The notes beneath the pieces were generated by a model. That model saw nothing but the letters and a program-made list of their open reading frames with translations, was not told the origin of the DNA and did no database searches. This document shows, one piece after another, positions 50,277-59,279 of a DNA stretch of 64,000 nt. A program made the translations under genes and the position numbers. Within the stretch, counting starts at the first letter, position 1. Each line of letters begins with the position of its first letter. Where the stretch lies: NCBI RefSeq assembly GCF_040783535.2, contig NZ_JBFONW020000001.1, forward strand, positions 1,178,001 through 1,242,000. The letters run 5' to 3'. Origin of the DNA: Aestuariibius insulae. GTDB taxonomy: Bacteria; Pseudomonadota; Alphaproteobacteria; Rhodobacterales; Rhodobacteraceae.

Positions 50277-51379
50277 GCGGGTCCGACGATAGACGCCTCG
50301 AGGAGGCCCGCGCGGTGCCGATCAAGGAGATTGCGGATCGGCTGAAGATCGAAGGTCTGAAGCCGCTTGGTCATGAGCTCGCCGGTCCCTGTCCCAAATG
50401 CGGCGGGACGGACCGGTTTGCCATCAATCCAGGAGACAACGTCTTCAATTGCCGGACCTGCGGCGGTGGCGACGGGATCCGCCTGGTCGAACACGTCCTC
50501 AACTGCGACTTCAAGGAAGCTCTCGACTGGCTGGTCGGTGAACGGGCCGTGGAGCTGTCCGATGAGGAGATCGAGCGCCGCCGAAAGAGACGAGAGAAGG
50601 ACGAAAAGAGGCGCGCGCAGATCGCGGCGCGGAAGCGGGCCGAGGCGATCTCGATGGCGCGGGCGCTTTGGGCCGATGCGCGCATCTTTTCCGGGAGTAC
50701 GGCCGAGAAATACTTGGCCCTGCGTGGAATCAAATTCGACACATCCCGAAGTGCGCTGCGCTTCCACCCGGCGCTTCGCTACATGCATATGATCGACGGG
50801 GCCTGGACAGAACTCCATCGGGGACCGGCCATGCTGGCGGGGATCGTGGCTCCTTCGGGTCAACTGATTGGCGTCCATCGGACGTGGATCGATCTGTCCT
50901 CTCCGGAGTCGAAGTGGAAGGCGATCATCGAACACGATGGAACGGTGCTCGATGCCAAGAAGGTGCTGGGCTCGAAGAAAGGCGGCGCAATTCGCCTGAC
51001 ACCGATGGCGACGTCGCCGGTTCTCATCATGGGCGAAGGGATCGAAACGACGCTCGCGGCTCAGGTCGTGCAGCCGGTCCCGAATGCGGACTATTGGTGC
51101 GGCATCGATCTCGGCAACATGGCCGGCCGAATGCGGAAGATCAAAGGCCAGCGCTATTCCGGGCTGCCTGATCTGGACGATGAAGAGGCCTTTTTGCCGC
51201 CGCCTTGGGTCAAACGTTTGATCTATCTGATGGACGGGGATTCCGAGCCGAAAATGACCCGCGCCAAGCTGGAATGCGGGCTGCGCAGGGCGATGGCCCA
51301 TTGCCCCGATCTGCGCGGCCAGATCGTCCGGGCCGGTGAGGGGGTGGATTTCAACGATCTGCTGATGGGGTCGGCATGA
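50273..51379 (+). CDS. zinc-finger/TOPRIM primase (P4-alpha-like N-half)
   Basis: A 368-residue primase. A CHC2-like zinc finger near residues 40-65 (GPCPKCGGTDRFAI, FNCRTCGGGDGIRLV), a basic linker (EIERRRKRREKDEKRRAQIA) and a C-terminal TOPRIM domain with Glu in VLIMGEGIETTLAA and the acidic pair in IYLMDGDSEPKMTR. In P4-like elements it primes replication at the element's origin. It overlaps the SF3 helicase gene by 4 bp; the two together correspond to a split P4 alpha protein. Confidence 0.88.
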   Translation: MSGSDDRRLEEARAVPIKEIADRLKIEGLKPLGHELAGPCPKCGGTDRFAINPGDNVFNCRTCGGGDGIRLVEHVLNCDFKEALDWLVGERAVELSDEEIERRRKRREKDEKRRAQIAARKRAEAISMARALWADARIFSGSTAEKYLALRGIKFDTSRSALRFHPALRYMHMIDGAWTELHRGPAMLAGIVAPSGQLIGVHRTWIDLSSPESKWKAIIEHDGTVLDAKKVLGSKKGGAIRLTPMATSPVLIMGEGIETTLAAQVVQPVPNADYWCGIDLGNMAGRMRKIKGQRYSGLPDLDDEEAFLPPPWVKRLIYLMDGDSEPKMTRAKLECGLRRAMAHCPDLRGQIVRAGEGVDFNDLLMGSA

Positions 51380-53274
51380 CCGACAAGACGGACGAGGTAA
51401 GAGCCGCCTTCGAGAACGCCGAGGATGTGTCGCCAGAGGAACAAGTCTCTTCCGGACCCGGCGCGGCGCCTCGAGACGATGGCTATAGCGACGGTCCCCC
51501 GCCCCCCGATCGGCAAGGGCCGCCGGAGAGCATCCCGAGCCCCGAAGTCGAGGGCGCTAAGCAGGCACAGAACGATACCGGCAACAGCCGTCGCTTTGTC
51601 ATCTATTGCGGGCAGGACGCCTTATTCGTGCCGCGCGTCGGCTGGCATCTCTGGGATCAGAGACGCTGGAAGCTCGATCCCGATGGCATCGCCGTGCGCG
51701 GCCTTGGCCAGACGATCCACGAATGGATCGAAAAGGAGATCCCGCACCTCCAGCTCAACGCGGCCGAGCGTCGCCGGGTCGAGCGTCTGGACGCGATCCG
51801 GAGCGAGCTGCGGGATCTAGGGGCGGCCTATCCGGATCTCTCGGAGGATGACCGGGCCGAGAAGCGACAGTGTCTGATTTCCGAGCGGGATAAGCTTAAC
51901 GGGGAGCTTTGGGGGCGCGGATCGTCCCGGGCCCGGCACAAGGCCTTTGCGCGATCGACCGGCAATAGCGGGGCGATCAAGAACCTGCTGCTGGAAGCCA
52001 CCACCACGCTGCAACGCGAGGTCGAGGATCTCGACGCCGATCCTCTGACGGTCAACACCGAGTCCGGCCTCCTGCGCTTTACCATTGTCGACATGCGCGA
52101 GGACGGCGGCGGCAAACAGGCCGAGGTCGTTCTCTTGCCGCATGAGCGGATCGTCCCAATCGAAGGCCGCAACCGGCCGCAATACATCACCAAGCTGATG
52201 CCGGTGGAGTACGATCCGGACGCGACCTGTCCGAAGTTTGACCGCTTTCTTGCAACCGTGCAGCCCGATCCGGAGATGCGCGCCTTCTTGCAGCGCTGGT
52301 TTGGCCTCTCGGTGACCGCCCTTCCGGTGCAGAAGTTCCTCTATTGCTACGGCATGGGCGCCAACGGCAAATCGCTGCTGGCGGGGCTCATGCGGCGGAT
52401 GCTCGGCGACTATGCCACGATGGTGAAGATCGAGAGCCTGACGGGCAAGAACCGCAAGTCGGGCTCGGACGCCACGCCCGATCTCATGCGCCTGATCGGT
52501 GCCCGCGCCGCGATCACGGCCGAGCCCGAAGAGGGCGAGCGGCTGCAAGAACAGAAGATCAAGGAGATGACCGGCGGCGACGAGATGCTGGTGCGCAACC
52601 TGCATTCGGACTTCGTCGAGTTCACGCCCTACTTCAAGCTTGTCTTCACTGGCAACCACAAGCTCGAGATCCGAGGCACCGATGACGGGATCTGGCGGCG
52701 GCCGCTGCTCTGCCCGTTCGAAGTGCAGATCCCTGAGGCGCGGCGCGACGAGAAGCTCGGCGACACGCTCTTCGAGGAGGAGCGCTCGGGCATCCTGAAC
52801 TGGATGATCGCGGGCTTGATCGACTATCTCGAAGGCGGTCTGCAGGAGCCGCCGCAGGTGCTGCAGGCGACCGAAGAGTACCGCAAGGACAGCGATCCGA
52901 TCGGCGACTTCCTTGCGACGGCCTGCGAGATGGATGGCAGCGCGGAGTTCATCTCGGCCCGCGATCTCGTCGATGCCTGCTATCTCTATCTGCTCGAGAA
53001 CACGGCCCATGCCTGGCAGCCCGGCAATCTGCAGCGCAAGCTCAAGGACCGCAGCGGTAAATACCGGCACCCGAACAGCGGCAAGACCTATCAGCGCCAC
53101 AAGCGGGTCGGTGTGCGTGGCTATAGCGGCGTCCGTCTGACGGGCGACATGCGCCAGCGCCTCGCTGACGCCCCTCGCGACGCCAAAGGCCTGCCGATGG
53201 TCCGCAAGGACAGCTCTGGCAACGCCAGCGGCGCCAGCGGCTATGGACCGCCGGACGAGGATGACTTCACGTGA
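51376..53274 (+). CDS. P4/D5-type SF3 replicative helicase
   Basis: A 632-residue phage/plasmid primase-helicase. A disordered acidic N-terminus precedes a D5_N region (FLATVQPDPEMRAFLQRWFG), then the SF3 motor: Walker A YCYGMGANGKSLLAGLMRRM, motif B ARAAITAEPEEGERLQEQKI, sensor FKLVFTGNHKLEIRG, and a C-terminal winged-helix region (AGVRGYSGVRLTGD-type, GVRGYSGVRLTGDMRQRLA). It should unwind DNA at the element's origin, for which the box array right after the gene is a candidate. Confidence 0.9.
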   Translation: MTDKTDEVRAAFENAEDVSPEEQVSSGPGAAPRDDGYSDGPPPPDRQGPPESIPSPEVEGAKQAQNDTGNSRRFVIYCGQDALFVPRVGWHLWDQRRWKLDPDGIAVRGLGQTIHEWIEKEIPHLQLNAAERRRVERLDAIRSELRDLGAAYPDLSEDDRAEKRQCLISERDKLNGELWGRGSSRARHKAFARSTGNSGAIKNLLLEATTTLQREVEDLDADPLTVNTESGLLRFTIVDMREDGGGKQAEVVLLPHERIVPIEGRNRPQYITKLMPVEYDPDATCPKFDRFLATVQPDPEMRAFLQRWFGLSVTALPVQKFLYCYGMGANGKSLLAGLMRRMLGDYATMVKIESLTGKNRKSGSDATPDLMRLIGARAAITAEPEEGERLQEQKIKEMTGGDEMLVRNLHSDFVEFTPYFKLVFTGNHKLEIRGTDDGIWRRPLLCPFEVQIPEARRDEKLGDTLFEEERSGILNWMIAGLIDYLEGGLQEPPQVLQATEEYRKDSDPIGDFLATACEMDGSAEFISARDLVDACYLYLLENTAHAWQPGNLQRKLKDRSGKYRHPNSGKTYQRHKRVGVRGYSGVRLTGDMRQRLADAPRDAKGLPMVRKDSSGNASGASGYGPPDEDDFT

Positions 53275-53343
53275 TGCTCCGGGCGGCCTCCTCCCCTCAA
53301 AGCGCCGCCCGCACCCCGCACCCCTTTACCCAAGTTCTTCGAA

Positions 53344-53680
53344 TTCTGGGGCCGAATTCCGAGATCGGCCCCAGAACGGGGCCGTTCTTTCGCGGGCGTT
53401 CGATCCGAAAACAGTATGGGCGACAAAGGCTTACTCCTCGTTCGGGGCGGCTGGGGCGTTTGGGGCGCAAATTGGCGGGGTTCACGTGCGCGCGCGAGAT
53501 CCGGGGTGTGGGGAGCTTTGCTTGCAGGAGATCTCTCACGTGTAGGTCCCGATTCTGCGCCCCAAGCGCCCCACGGGCCCCACCGTCTTGATTATGCGTT
53601 TCTGTTCAGTGGGTTATCTGTTTGGCGCCTTTGCTGGGGTTCGGCCCCAGCTTTACGAGTTCTGCCCCAGCCGCCCCATG
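53344..53680. repeat. array of TGGGGC boxes, candidate replication origin (iterons)
   Basis: About a dozen GGGGC boxes in 337 bp of non-coding DNA. A perfect 12-bp inverted repeat TTCTGGGGCCGA/TCGGCCCCAGAA (53344-53355, 53365-53376); three 9-bp direct repeats TCGGGGCGG, CTGGGGCGT, TTGGGGCGC (53442-53468); three boxes in reverse orientation at 53556-53583, also 9-bp phased; a GCTGGGG/CCCCAGC hairpin (53634-53652); and two more reversed boxes at 53664-53678. This is typical of initiator-binding iterons and lies next to the primase/helicase genes. Open frames over it lack ribosome sites and I reject them. Confidence 0.65.
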
Positions 53681-53754
53681 AGCTGACTCTCTCATTCAAC
53701 ATATTCTCTCTCCTTCTGTCGAAGGAACAACATCTAGGAATCAAAGGTGAAACA

Positions 53755-54579
53755 ATGGGCCAAAGCGCCAAAATGACTAAAGAAGAGCAGGCAGCCATCG
53801 ACGCTTTCCTGGAAAAAACCGAGGTCACCCGGATCGCGCCAAGCGAGCCCGGTGAGACACCGGATGACGGTCAGTCCCGGTCGACAGTCATCAATCTGCC
53901 GCCTCGACCAGTGGCTCCACATCCTCGGCCGCGTCAGCTTCCGTCCGAGCGGGGCATTCTCGAGGCCCTTGAATGGGCCTTCGCACGTGAGAAGGTCCGT
54001 CTGGAGTTCGTAGACCAGCCCGCGCCCAAAGCCCGCGGCTATGGGATGGAATATGTGCTGCTGCAGCGTGCCGGTCTGGGCGGCATGCGGATCGATACCT
54101 CGATCGGCCGGAGCTCGGCCCATGAGGATGCGGAGACGATCGCGGCTGTCTTGGCTGACCTTCCAACTGAGCTCGGCGGGCGGCGGATGGCGATCACGAT
54201 TGCCGAACTGGCCCGAACCGGACGGCAGCCGGACTGGATGCCGGAGGCCCGGCCGCGGATCGAGCCGGTCGAGCGCAATCTGAAGGGCATGGCCAAGACC
54301 GCGGTGCTCGAGACCCTCACCGTCCGGCGTCCCATGCGGAACGGCTTACGGGGTCGCAGCTGGGTCAGTCGCAAGGTGGAGGTCCGCTGGTGCCCGTGCC
54401 GCTGGCATCCAGACGCTGCCGAGATCAGCGCCGCTCGGAATGCCTATATCCGTTGGTGGATGGCGGTGGATTGGTTGCGGCGAAAGCTGAAGACGGAAGG
54501 CGTCTTGCGGAAGGTCAGGCTGAGCGACGCCATGCCAGAAGCGACGCCGTGGCGGAAGGTAGGCGAGGCGAAGCGATGA
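53755..54579 (+). CDS. element protein, hypothetical (274 residues)
   Basis: Start at ATG 53755 behind AAAGGTGAAA; a longer frame from 53416 runs through the box array. Acidic N-terminus (MTKEEQAAIDAFLEKTEVTR), a Pro-rich linker, a middle region with LEALEWAFAREKVRLEFVDQ and YGMEYVLLQRAGLGGMRID, and a basic C-terminus with a CPCRWHPD cysteine pair. No family recognised. A location after the origin suggests a DNA-binding or packaging-related satellite protein, but nothing in the sequence shows which. Confidence 0.65.
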   Translation: MGQSAKMTKEEQAAIDAFLEKTEVTRIAPSEPGETPDDGQSRSTVINLPPRPVAPHPRPRQLPSERGILEALEWAFAREKVRLEFVDQPAPKARGYGMEYVLLQRAGLGGMRIDTSIGRSSAHEDAETIAAVLADLPTELGGRRMAITIAELARTGRQPDWMPEARPRIEPVERNLKGMAKTAVLETLTVRRPMRNGLRGRSWVSRKVEVRWCPCRWHPDAAEISAARNAYIRWWMAVDWLRRKLKTEGVLRKVRLSDAMPEATPWRKVGEAKR

Positions 54580-54602
54580 GAGGAGTCTGGCCCCTCCCTC
54601 GC

Positions 54603-54944
54603 CTAGCGTCGCGCAAGCGCGTGGATGAGCCGGAGCAGGGCCGCCCGTTTGGGCGTGTCCGAGATCGCCATTACGGTCTGCGCGAGTTGTAGCGCCTCGG
54701 GATCGACTGCGGTCACTGCATATCTGCCCTTCGGCTCGTCGAAGAACCAGCCGACTGGTTGTTCCAGGAGCTGCGACAGCTTGAAAAGACGGCTGGCAGG
54801 CACCCGATTGGTCCCATTCTCGTATTTTTGGACTTGGGTGGTCGAGACGCCGAGCGCTTGCGCGAGATCCTCCTGCCGGAGGGTTCGGGCCGTCCGGATC
54901 AGACGGATCCTCCGCCCCACCAGCTGGTTTATGGGATCGGACAT
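54603..54944 (-). CDS. XRE-family HTH regulator
   Basis: A 113-residue protein, MSDPINQLVGRRIRLIRTAR with HTH LRQEDLAQALGVSTTQVQKY then ENGTNRVPASRLFKLSQLLE. The pattern is that of alphaproteobacterial cytosolic XRE regulators (RRIRxxRxxxxxxQExLA...QxQKYExGxNR). It is convergent with the hypothetical gene to its left and transcribed away from the defence-like genes to its right, which it may control. Confidence 0.85.
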   Translation of the reverse strand: MSDPINQLVGRRIRLIRTARTLRQEDLAQALGVSTTQVQKYENGTNRVPASRLFKLSQLLEQPVGWFFDEPKGRYAVTAVDPEALQLAQTVMAISDTPKRAALLRLIHALARR

Positions 54945-56213
54945 CGGCTCAGCGGAATGGCGGCGCGGATCATCATCGGCACTGGTCTACCCGTCCAAAC
55001 CAGAACGTCCAGGCGAAACCTCAAAGGACATGGGTGTTGGTGGCGAACGCCGCGCTCGAAGTAGAGTGGAGATGACATAGGGCACAGCATGTCGTCGATA
55101 GTGACCTCGAGGTGAACCGGCAGCTCAGTCGTCCGAGCGGGAGGGGGGTAGGTCAAACCTTCGGAGCCCTCCAGCCCTAGACCCGTCCCCCTATCAGGCG
55201 CAGATTTTTTTTGCACAGGACCGGAAAATCAAGAGCGGAGGGGAAGGGAGATGGGGTGCGACATGCGGGTGATCTGCGCTGGCGTAAGAGGAACGATAAA
55301 CAAATCAAAGAGTTAGCTATTCCCGGCAGATCAGGCAGAGACCGGCCTCCAAGATATTGAGCGGCGTCGGGGCTGAGAAAGGCGATTAAGTTTTGGGGGA
55401 GGATAATAGGGAATGGAGCAAGGCGAACGAGACGCCTTGGCTCGAGGGGCGGAAAGGCGACATTCGCCGTTTTGCAGCATGAAACTGCGCGATGTACGAA
55501 AGCAGACTTTCGACGCCAAGACCTGGCGGCGGTCTTGTTTCCGGACGGTTCTTCAGGATATCGGCAGTTCGCTGCAGGTGCGAACTGTTGCTGCAACCGT
55601 TTCGAGTGCCGCAAGTATTCTCGAAGCTGAACTGCTGCCCGCGAAATCCCTTGCCGTTATGTGGAGCCCGCGCCAACGCTGAAGGAGCAGACGAAAGCGA
55701 AAGAGCCGTCTCACCAGCTGGGCCATTCTCGGATGGGTCGACGGAAAACCCCGCCATGAAACTGTTTTGATTCGGGATGGTCCCAGCGGAACACGTCTAT
55801 CGAAGGCTTCGATGGGGAGATCTTTGACAACATGGACGACGCACAGCGCGAGCTGACCCATGGTGATACAGCTACAACACGGTATGGCCGCAATTGACCC
55901 TGCAAACATGACGTCGCGGCCGACGTGCCGTGCGGTTGAGCAATTTGAGGGCTCCGCGCCCGACACGGATCAACCATACAGCTGGCCGGACCACCCAAAA
56001 GCAACTTGCAAGCTCTCGTAGCGAATGAGGGATCCGCAGGCGAACCTCAGAGTCGAGCGAAAGGTTTCTTTTTTCAGTGCCTTGCGTCCATCTGAGCCTT
56101 GTGTGAGTTTTAATAAGAGAGAGGGGCTCATGGTTGAAAGAATGCAATAGTACCTTCAATATCGAACATTAGGCTTTGCCTTCGTCTTATGCCTTTTTGC
56201 AAAGTGAACTATA
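54945..56213. other. 1.27-kb region without an intact gene
   Basis: Several short frames on both strands lack ribosome sites and family similarity. The only recognisable content is an IS3-type transposase fragment near 55784. Composition drifts from GC-rich to AT-richer just before the DruH-like gene, so the promoter of the defence pair probably lies at its right end. I see no attachment site or terminator here. Confidence 0.55.
55784..55896 (+). pseudogene. IS3-family transposase C-terminal fragment
   Basis: Hand translation gives QRNTSIEGFDGEIFDNMDDA then QRELTH, followed after a frameshift by YNTVWPQL. This follows the IS3 orfB pattern Q-x-N-x-(F/Y)-IE-S-F-N-G-...-L-x-x-A-R...YN-x-x-RPH, with the catalytic Glu in IEGF. 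Only about 38 codons remain, with a shift and no flanking ends. Confidence 0.6.
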
Positions 56214-59200
56214 GTGGCGATCAGCGACCTAAGCGTAATTGAGAAAGAAATGCGGTCTCTGTGGACTGCCGAAAGCTCGGCTCCATTTATTGCTGACCTT
56301 GAGCTTTCCGACTCTCTCTTCGCCTCTGCCCGACGCGTTGCACGCCAATACTCGATCGACATGCTCTTGATGAGGTTCCCGACACTCGGGGTCTGGGCCG
56401 TCCTCTACCCGCTTTCGAAGAGTTACACAGCCAAAGACCGGGAGGTTTATCCTCACCTAGAAGCATTTCTCAACCAGTCGATCCGCGGCGATGATCGTAG
56501 AACATTTAAAGCTCGGTTCGCAACAGCGGCCAGAAGAATCGGCATTCCGATTGTGAGCAGCACTGATCCGACGACAGTGTTTTTCGCACCACTTGGCGCG
56601 CCGGAGCCTCAACATGAAAACCTTGCAAAAGCTTTCCTTTGGACTGCGATCCAAGAAGGTCCACCGGCGATCGAAGATACGGTTGCCTCCCGGCATTGGC
56701 AACGAATTGCGGTTGATAATCATTGTGCGGGACAACCGCGTCTTATCGCCCCAATTCGCTTCGATGAATCCGCCCATTACGCGCGCCGTTTCGATGCTTG
56801 GCGCCGTGGCGATACTGGTGCTGGCGAGGGCGAAAGATCCCTCTTCGAAGCTTACGACACATTTGCGAGCCGGATTGGAAAGAAACGATCCGATATTGTT
56901 GGACCACCAGCAGTCATCTGGCATCGAAATGGACTTGGGCTTCTGCCTGAGAAGTCATCAAAATCTCAGTCGATCAAGGATGGTATATTCGCAAGACAGA
57001 TACCTGGTGGGAAGCGAACATCCATAGAGGCCCCGTGGCCCGATACAATCAACTGGATTGCGGGATCTGCAAACATCGACGTTGCGTTCGCACCCACCGA
57101 AAACGAAGTGATGCTCTTCGATGCCGACAGTGGTTCGCTGCTATATCGTGTCGATGAGACGATCGACGAAGTCCAAGTATCTGCGACGCGACTGATTGCT
57201 ATCAGCAAGGTTCCTTTCAGCGCATCAGAGTTTGGAGCAGCGATCCCGACCGCTGATCCTGCAGTTTTCTCTGCGTGGATCGAAATCGGTGAAACGCTCT
57301 CGTTATCAGATCGATCTCTCTTGCAAATCGCCGCTCCGATCGACACGGCGATCTGGTTTGATGGCACCGTTCTCGGGAGAAACGGAAATAGCGCTCTCTA
57401 TGCGAATGACCTCAAGATTCATATGCGGCTTGATCTTGAGGTTGGTGGCGAAGAGCGGATCTTGCGTGCACGAATTGGCGTCTCGTCGCGATACAGGAGC
57501 ATCCGCATCAATGGTAAGAACGACGCGAGCGTCACATTCAATAGTTTCGGCTTCGATCCTAACAGCGACCCCGGAAAGATCATCGTCGAAGTCTTGATCC
57601 CCGGCGCTGCTGGTGATCCAAACGCACGCGCAGATCTCAAAGCGACCTCCTGGGTCTGGCCCGGCGTGACACCGCCGACCGGCGATCTTGAAAACGTCGA
57701 GGTTCCCTCCAACTACGTGCCTGCAAGAAGTTCTGGACTGCACGTTGACTCCTTTGATCGACTTTCGGTTGATCCGCGATCTGAAGCTGAAACACCAATC
57801 CTTGGCCTTGCGCTCGAAGAGCAAGCCTTCGAGTTCGATCTGATCGCCCGATCTGAAAAGCTCTGGCACTTTCGGATCGCGAGCAATGATCAGGTGTTCG
57901 TCCCAAAAGGAGGAACGGTGACTTTTGGCTACGACAATCGCCACGACATGCTCCGATTTCGCTGTCACGATCGTAATGCGGACCTGATTGTCCTCGGCCA
58001 GCAAATCAATCGCCCGTTCATCCAACGCCAAATCTTTGAGATTGGGGCTGAGAAACTCGAAGAGGATACAGGAGACGACCGCATCGCAATACGACGCGCG
58101 GATGGAAAGCTGGACCTACTCGCTCGCCTTCGTCGCGTCACCGACGCTGGCGCCCTCGCGCTGCACGAAGCTGAAGATTTGGCCGTCCTAACGCTTCGAC
58201 CACATGATGACGTCGACTTCCTGCGCGTTCATGTAGAAAAGGTCGGACAAGAAACCGATGTCGGAGATTACACCTTCGGCGTGTTGCCGGCATCACTGCC
58301 ACCTCTTCCGGCCATCGAGGCCACGAGAGACCAGGGCACCAAGCTGATCACGGTTCGTGTCGACAAAGCCCAGCTCTCGGGTCCGGCGCGAATCACATTT
58401 GAAACCATATCGGTCAACGGCGTCATCGAACCCGTAGGGGATGGATCTCGATCCCCCGTTGCGATCGGGATCTCCGGGTCAATCCCCGCCGACCGCAGTG
58501 CCGTTGTCAAACTTGCTGAAATGCTGGCGCATCCGGAACCTGACGCACTGAGCGGACAAGTGTCGACAGCACTATACCCCGCCTATGCGCAGGCATTCGA
58601 CGTTCTCACCAAAAACAGGATCGTCGGGGCCATCAAGCCAGTTCTGAACGTCACGCGACTTGGCGGGGGCACAGCTCGCCACGACATAGTCGGGGTGGCA
58701 CCTTGGGTATTCGAGGCTGGGGCCCACGCTCTTTCCGGGCTTTCGGAAGGAACGGGTTTCACGAGCCTCGATCTCATGAAGTCCATCCAAGCACCGGAAC
58801 CACCTCCAGACCTCATGGTCCGGCATCCGCTTGGAGCATGGATCAATCGACTGCAAGAAGACCCTGATATTCCGAACGGGTTGTCAGCGAACGCCTTAAG
58901 CACCGCATTTGTCGATCTTCGCTTCCGTTTGAGAGAGACAGACATGGTGGACCTAATTGGAGGCGGCGCTCTTGGCAATGCTTGCCGGATTATCTGTGAA
59001 GCTCACGTTGAGCACCTAAATGAAATTCGAGCCTTTGATAACAATGGAGGCGGAGACCCAATTCCTGCGAAGATCGCGATTCAGATCGAGCGTTTCGCTC
59101 GTGCTTGTGCCGAAAAGCGATCAGAGGAGTTCCTTCATGATTTGATTTTGAGAACGGGGCTATCACGGCAAGACATCGGTTCCACCATGACCATGATGCT

Positions 59201-59279
59201 ACGCGCAGGCGTCCAACTCTTCGCCTATTTTCGTGCCCTCTGGGGCCACGCGACCACTCAGGGAGCATTCATCCAATGA
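56214..59279 (+). CDS. druH: large defence-associated protein, DruH-like (Druantia type III)
   Basis: A 1021-residue protein with GTG start at 56214 (first residues VAISDLSVIEKEMRSLWTAE, Met when initiated). It carries no motif I can name. It looks like an N-terminal helical region (LMRFPTLGVWAVLYPLSKSY), a long beta-rich middle (VEVLIPGAAGDPNARADLKA, FEIGAEKLEEDTGDDRIAIR) and a C-terminal helical part (EFLHDLILRTGLSRQDIGST). Size, orientation and a 4-bp overlap with a DruE-type helicase fit DruH of Druantia type III. The name rests on context, not on a motif. Confidence 0.6.
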   Translation: MAISDLSVIEKEMRSLWTAESSAPFIADLELSDSLFASARRVARQYSIDMLLMRFPTLGVWAVLYPLSKSYTAKDREVYPHLEAFLNQSIRGDDRRTFKARFATAARRIGIPIVSSTDPTTVFFAPLGAPEPQHENLAKAFLWTAIQEGPPAIEDTVASRHWQRIAVDNHCAGQPRLIAPIRFDESAHYARRFDAWRRGDTGAGEGERSLFEAYDTFASRIGKKRSDIVGPPAVIWHRNGLGLLPEKSSKSQSIKDGIFARQIPGGKRTSIEAPWPDTINWIAGSANIDVAFAPTENEVMLFDADSGSLLYRVDETIDEVQVSATRLIAISKVPFSASEFGAAIPTADPAVFSAWIEIGETLSLSDRSLLQIAAPIDTAIWFDGTVLGRNGNSALYANDLKIHMRLDLEVGGEERILRARIGVSSRYRSIRINGKNDASVTFNSFGFDPNSDPGKIIVEVLIPGAAGDPNARADLKATSWVWPGVTPPTGDLENVEVPSNYVPARSSGLHVDSFDRLSVDPRSEAETPILGLALEEQAFEFDLIARSEKLWHFRIASNDQVFVPKGGTVTFGYDNRHDMLRFRCHDRNADLIVLGQQINRPFIQRQIFEIGAEKLEEDTGDDRIAIRRADGKLDLLARLRRVTDAGALALHEAEDLAVLTLRPHDDVDFLRVHVEKVGQETDVGDYTFGVLPASLPPLPAIEATRDQGTKLITVRVDKAQLSGPARITFETISVNGVIEPVGDGSRSPVAIGISGSIPADRSAVVKLAEMLAHPEPDALSGQVSTALYPAYAQAFDVLTKNRIVGAIKPVLNVTRLGGGTARHDIVGVAPWVFEAGAHALSGLSEGTGFTSLDLMKSIQAPEPPPDLMVRHPLGAWINRLQEDPDIPNGLSANALSTAFVDLRFRLRETDMVDLIGGGALGNACRIICEAHVEHLNEIRAFDNNGGGDPIPAKIAIQIERFARACAEKRSEEFLHDLILRTGLSRQDIGSTMTMMLRAGVQLFAYFRALWGHATTQGAFIQ

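Noticed and set aside
53243..53755. Overlapping short frames over the box array and a 113-residue extension of the following gene
   Set aside because: Several frames are open at once only because of the G/C-rich boxes; the gene has a good start and ribosome site at 53755.
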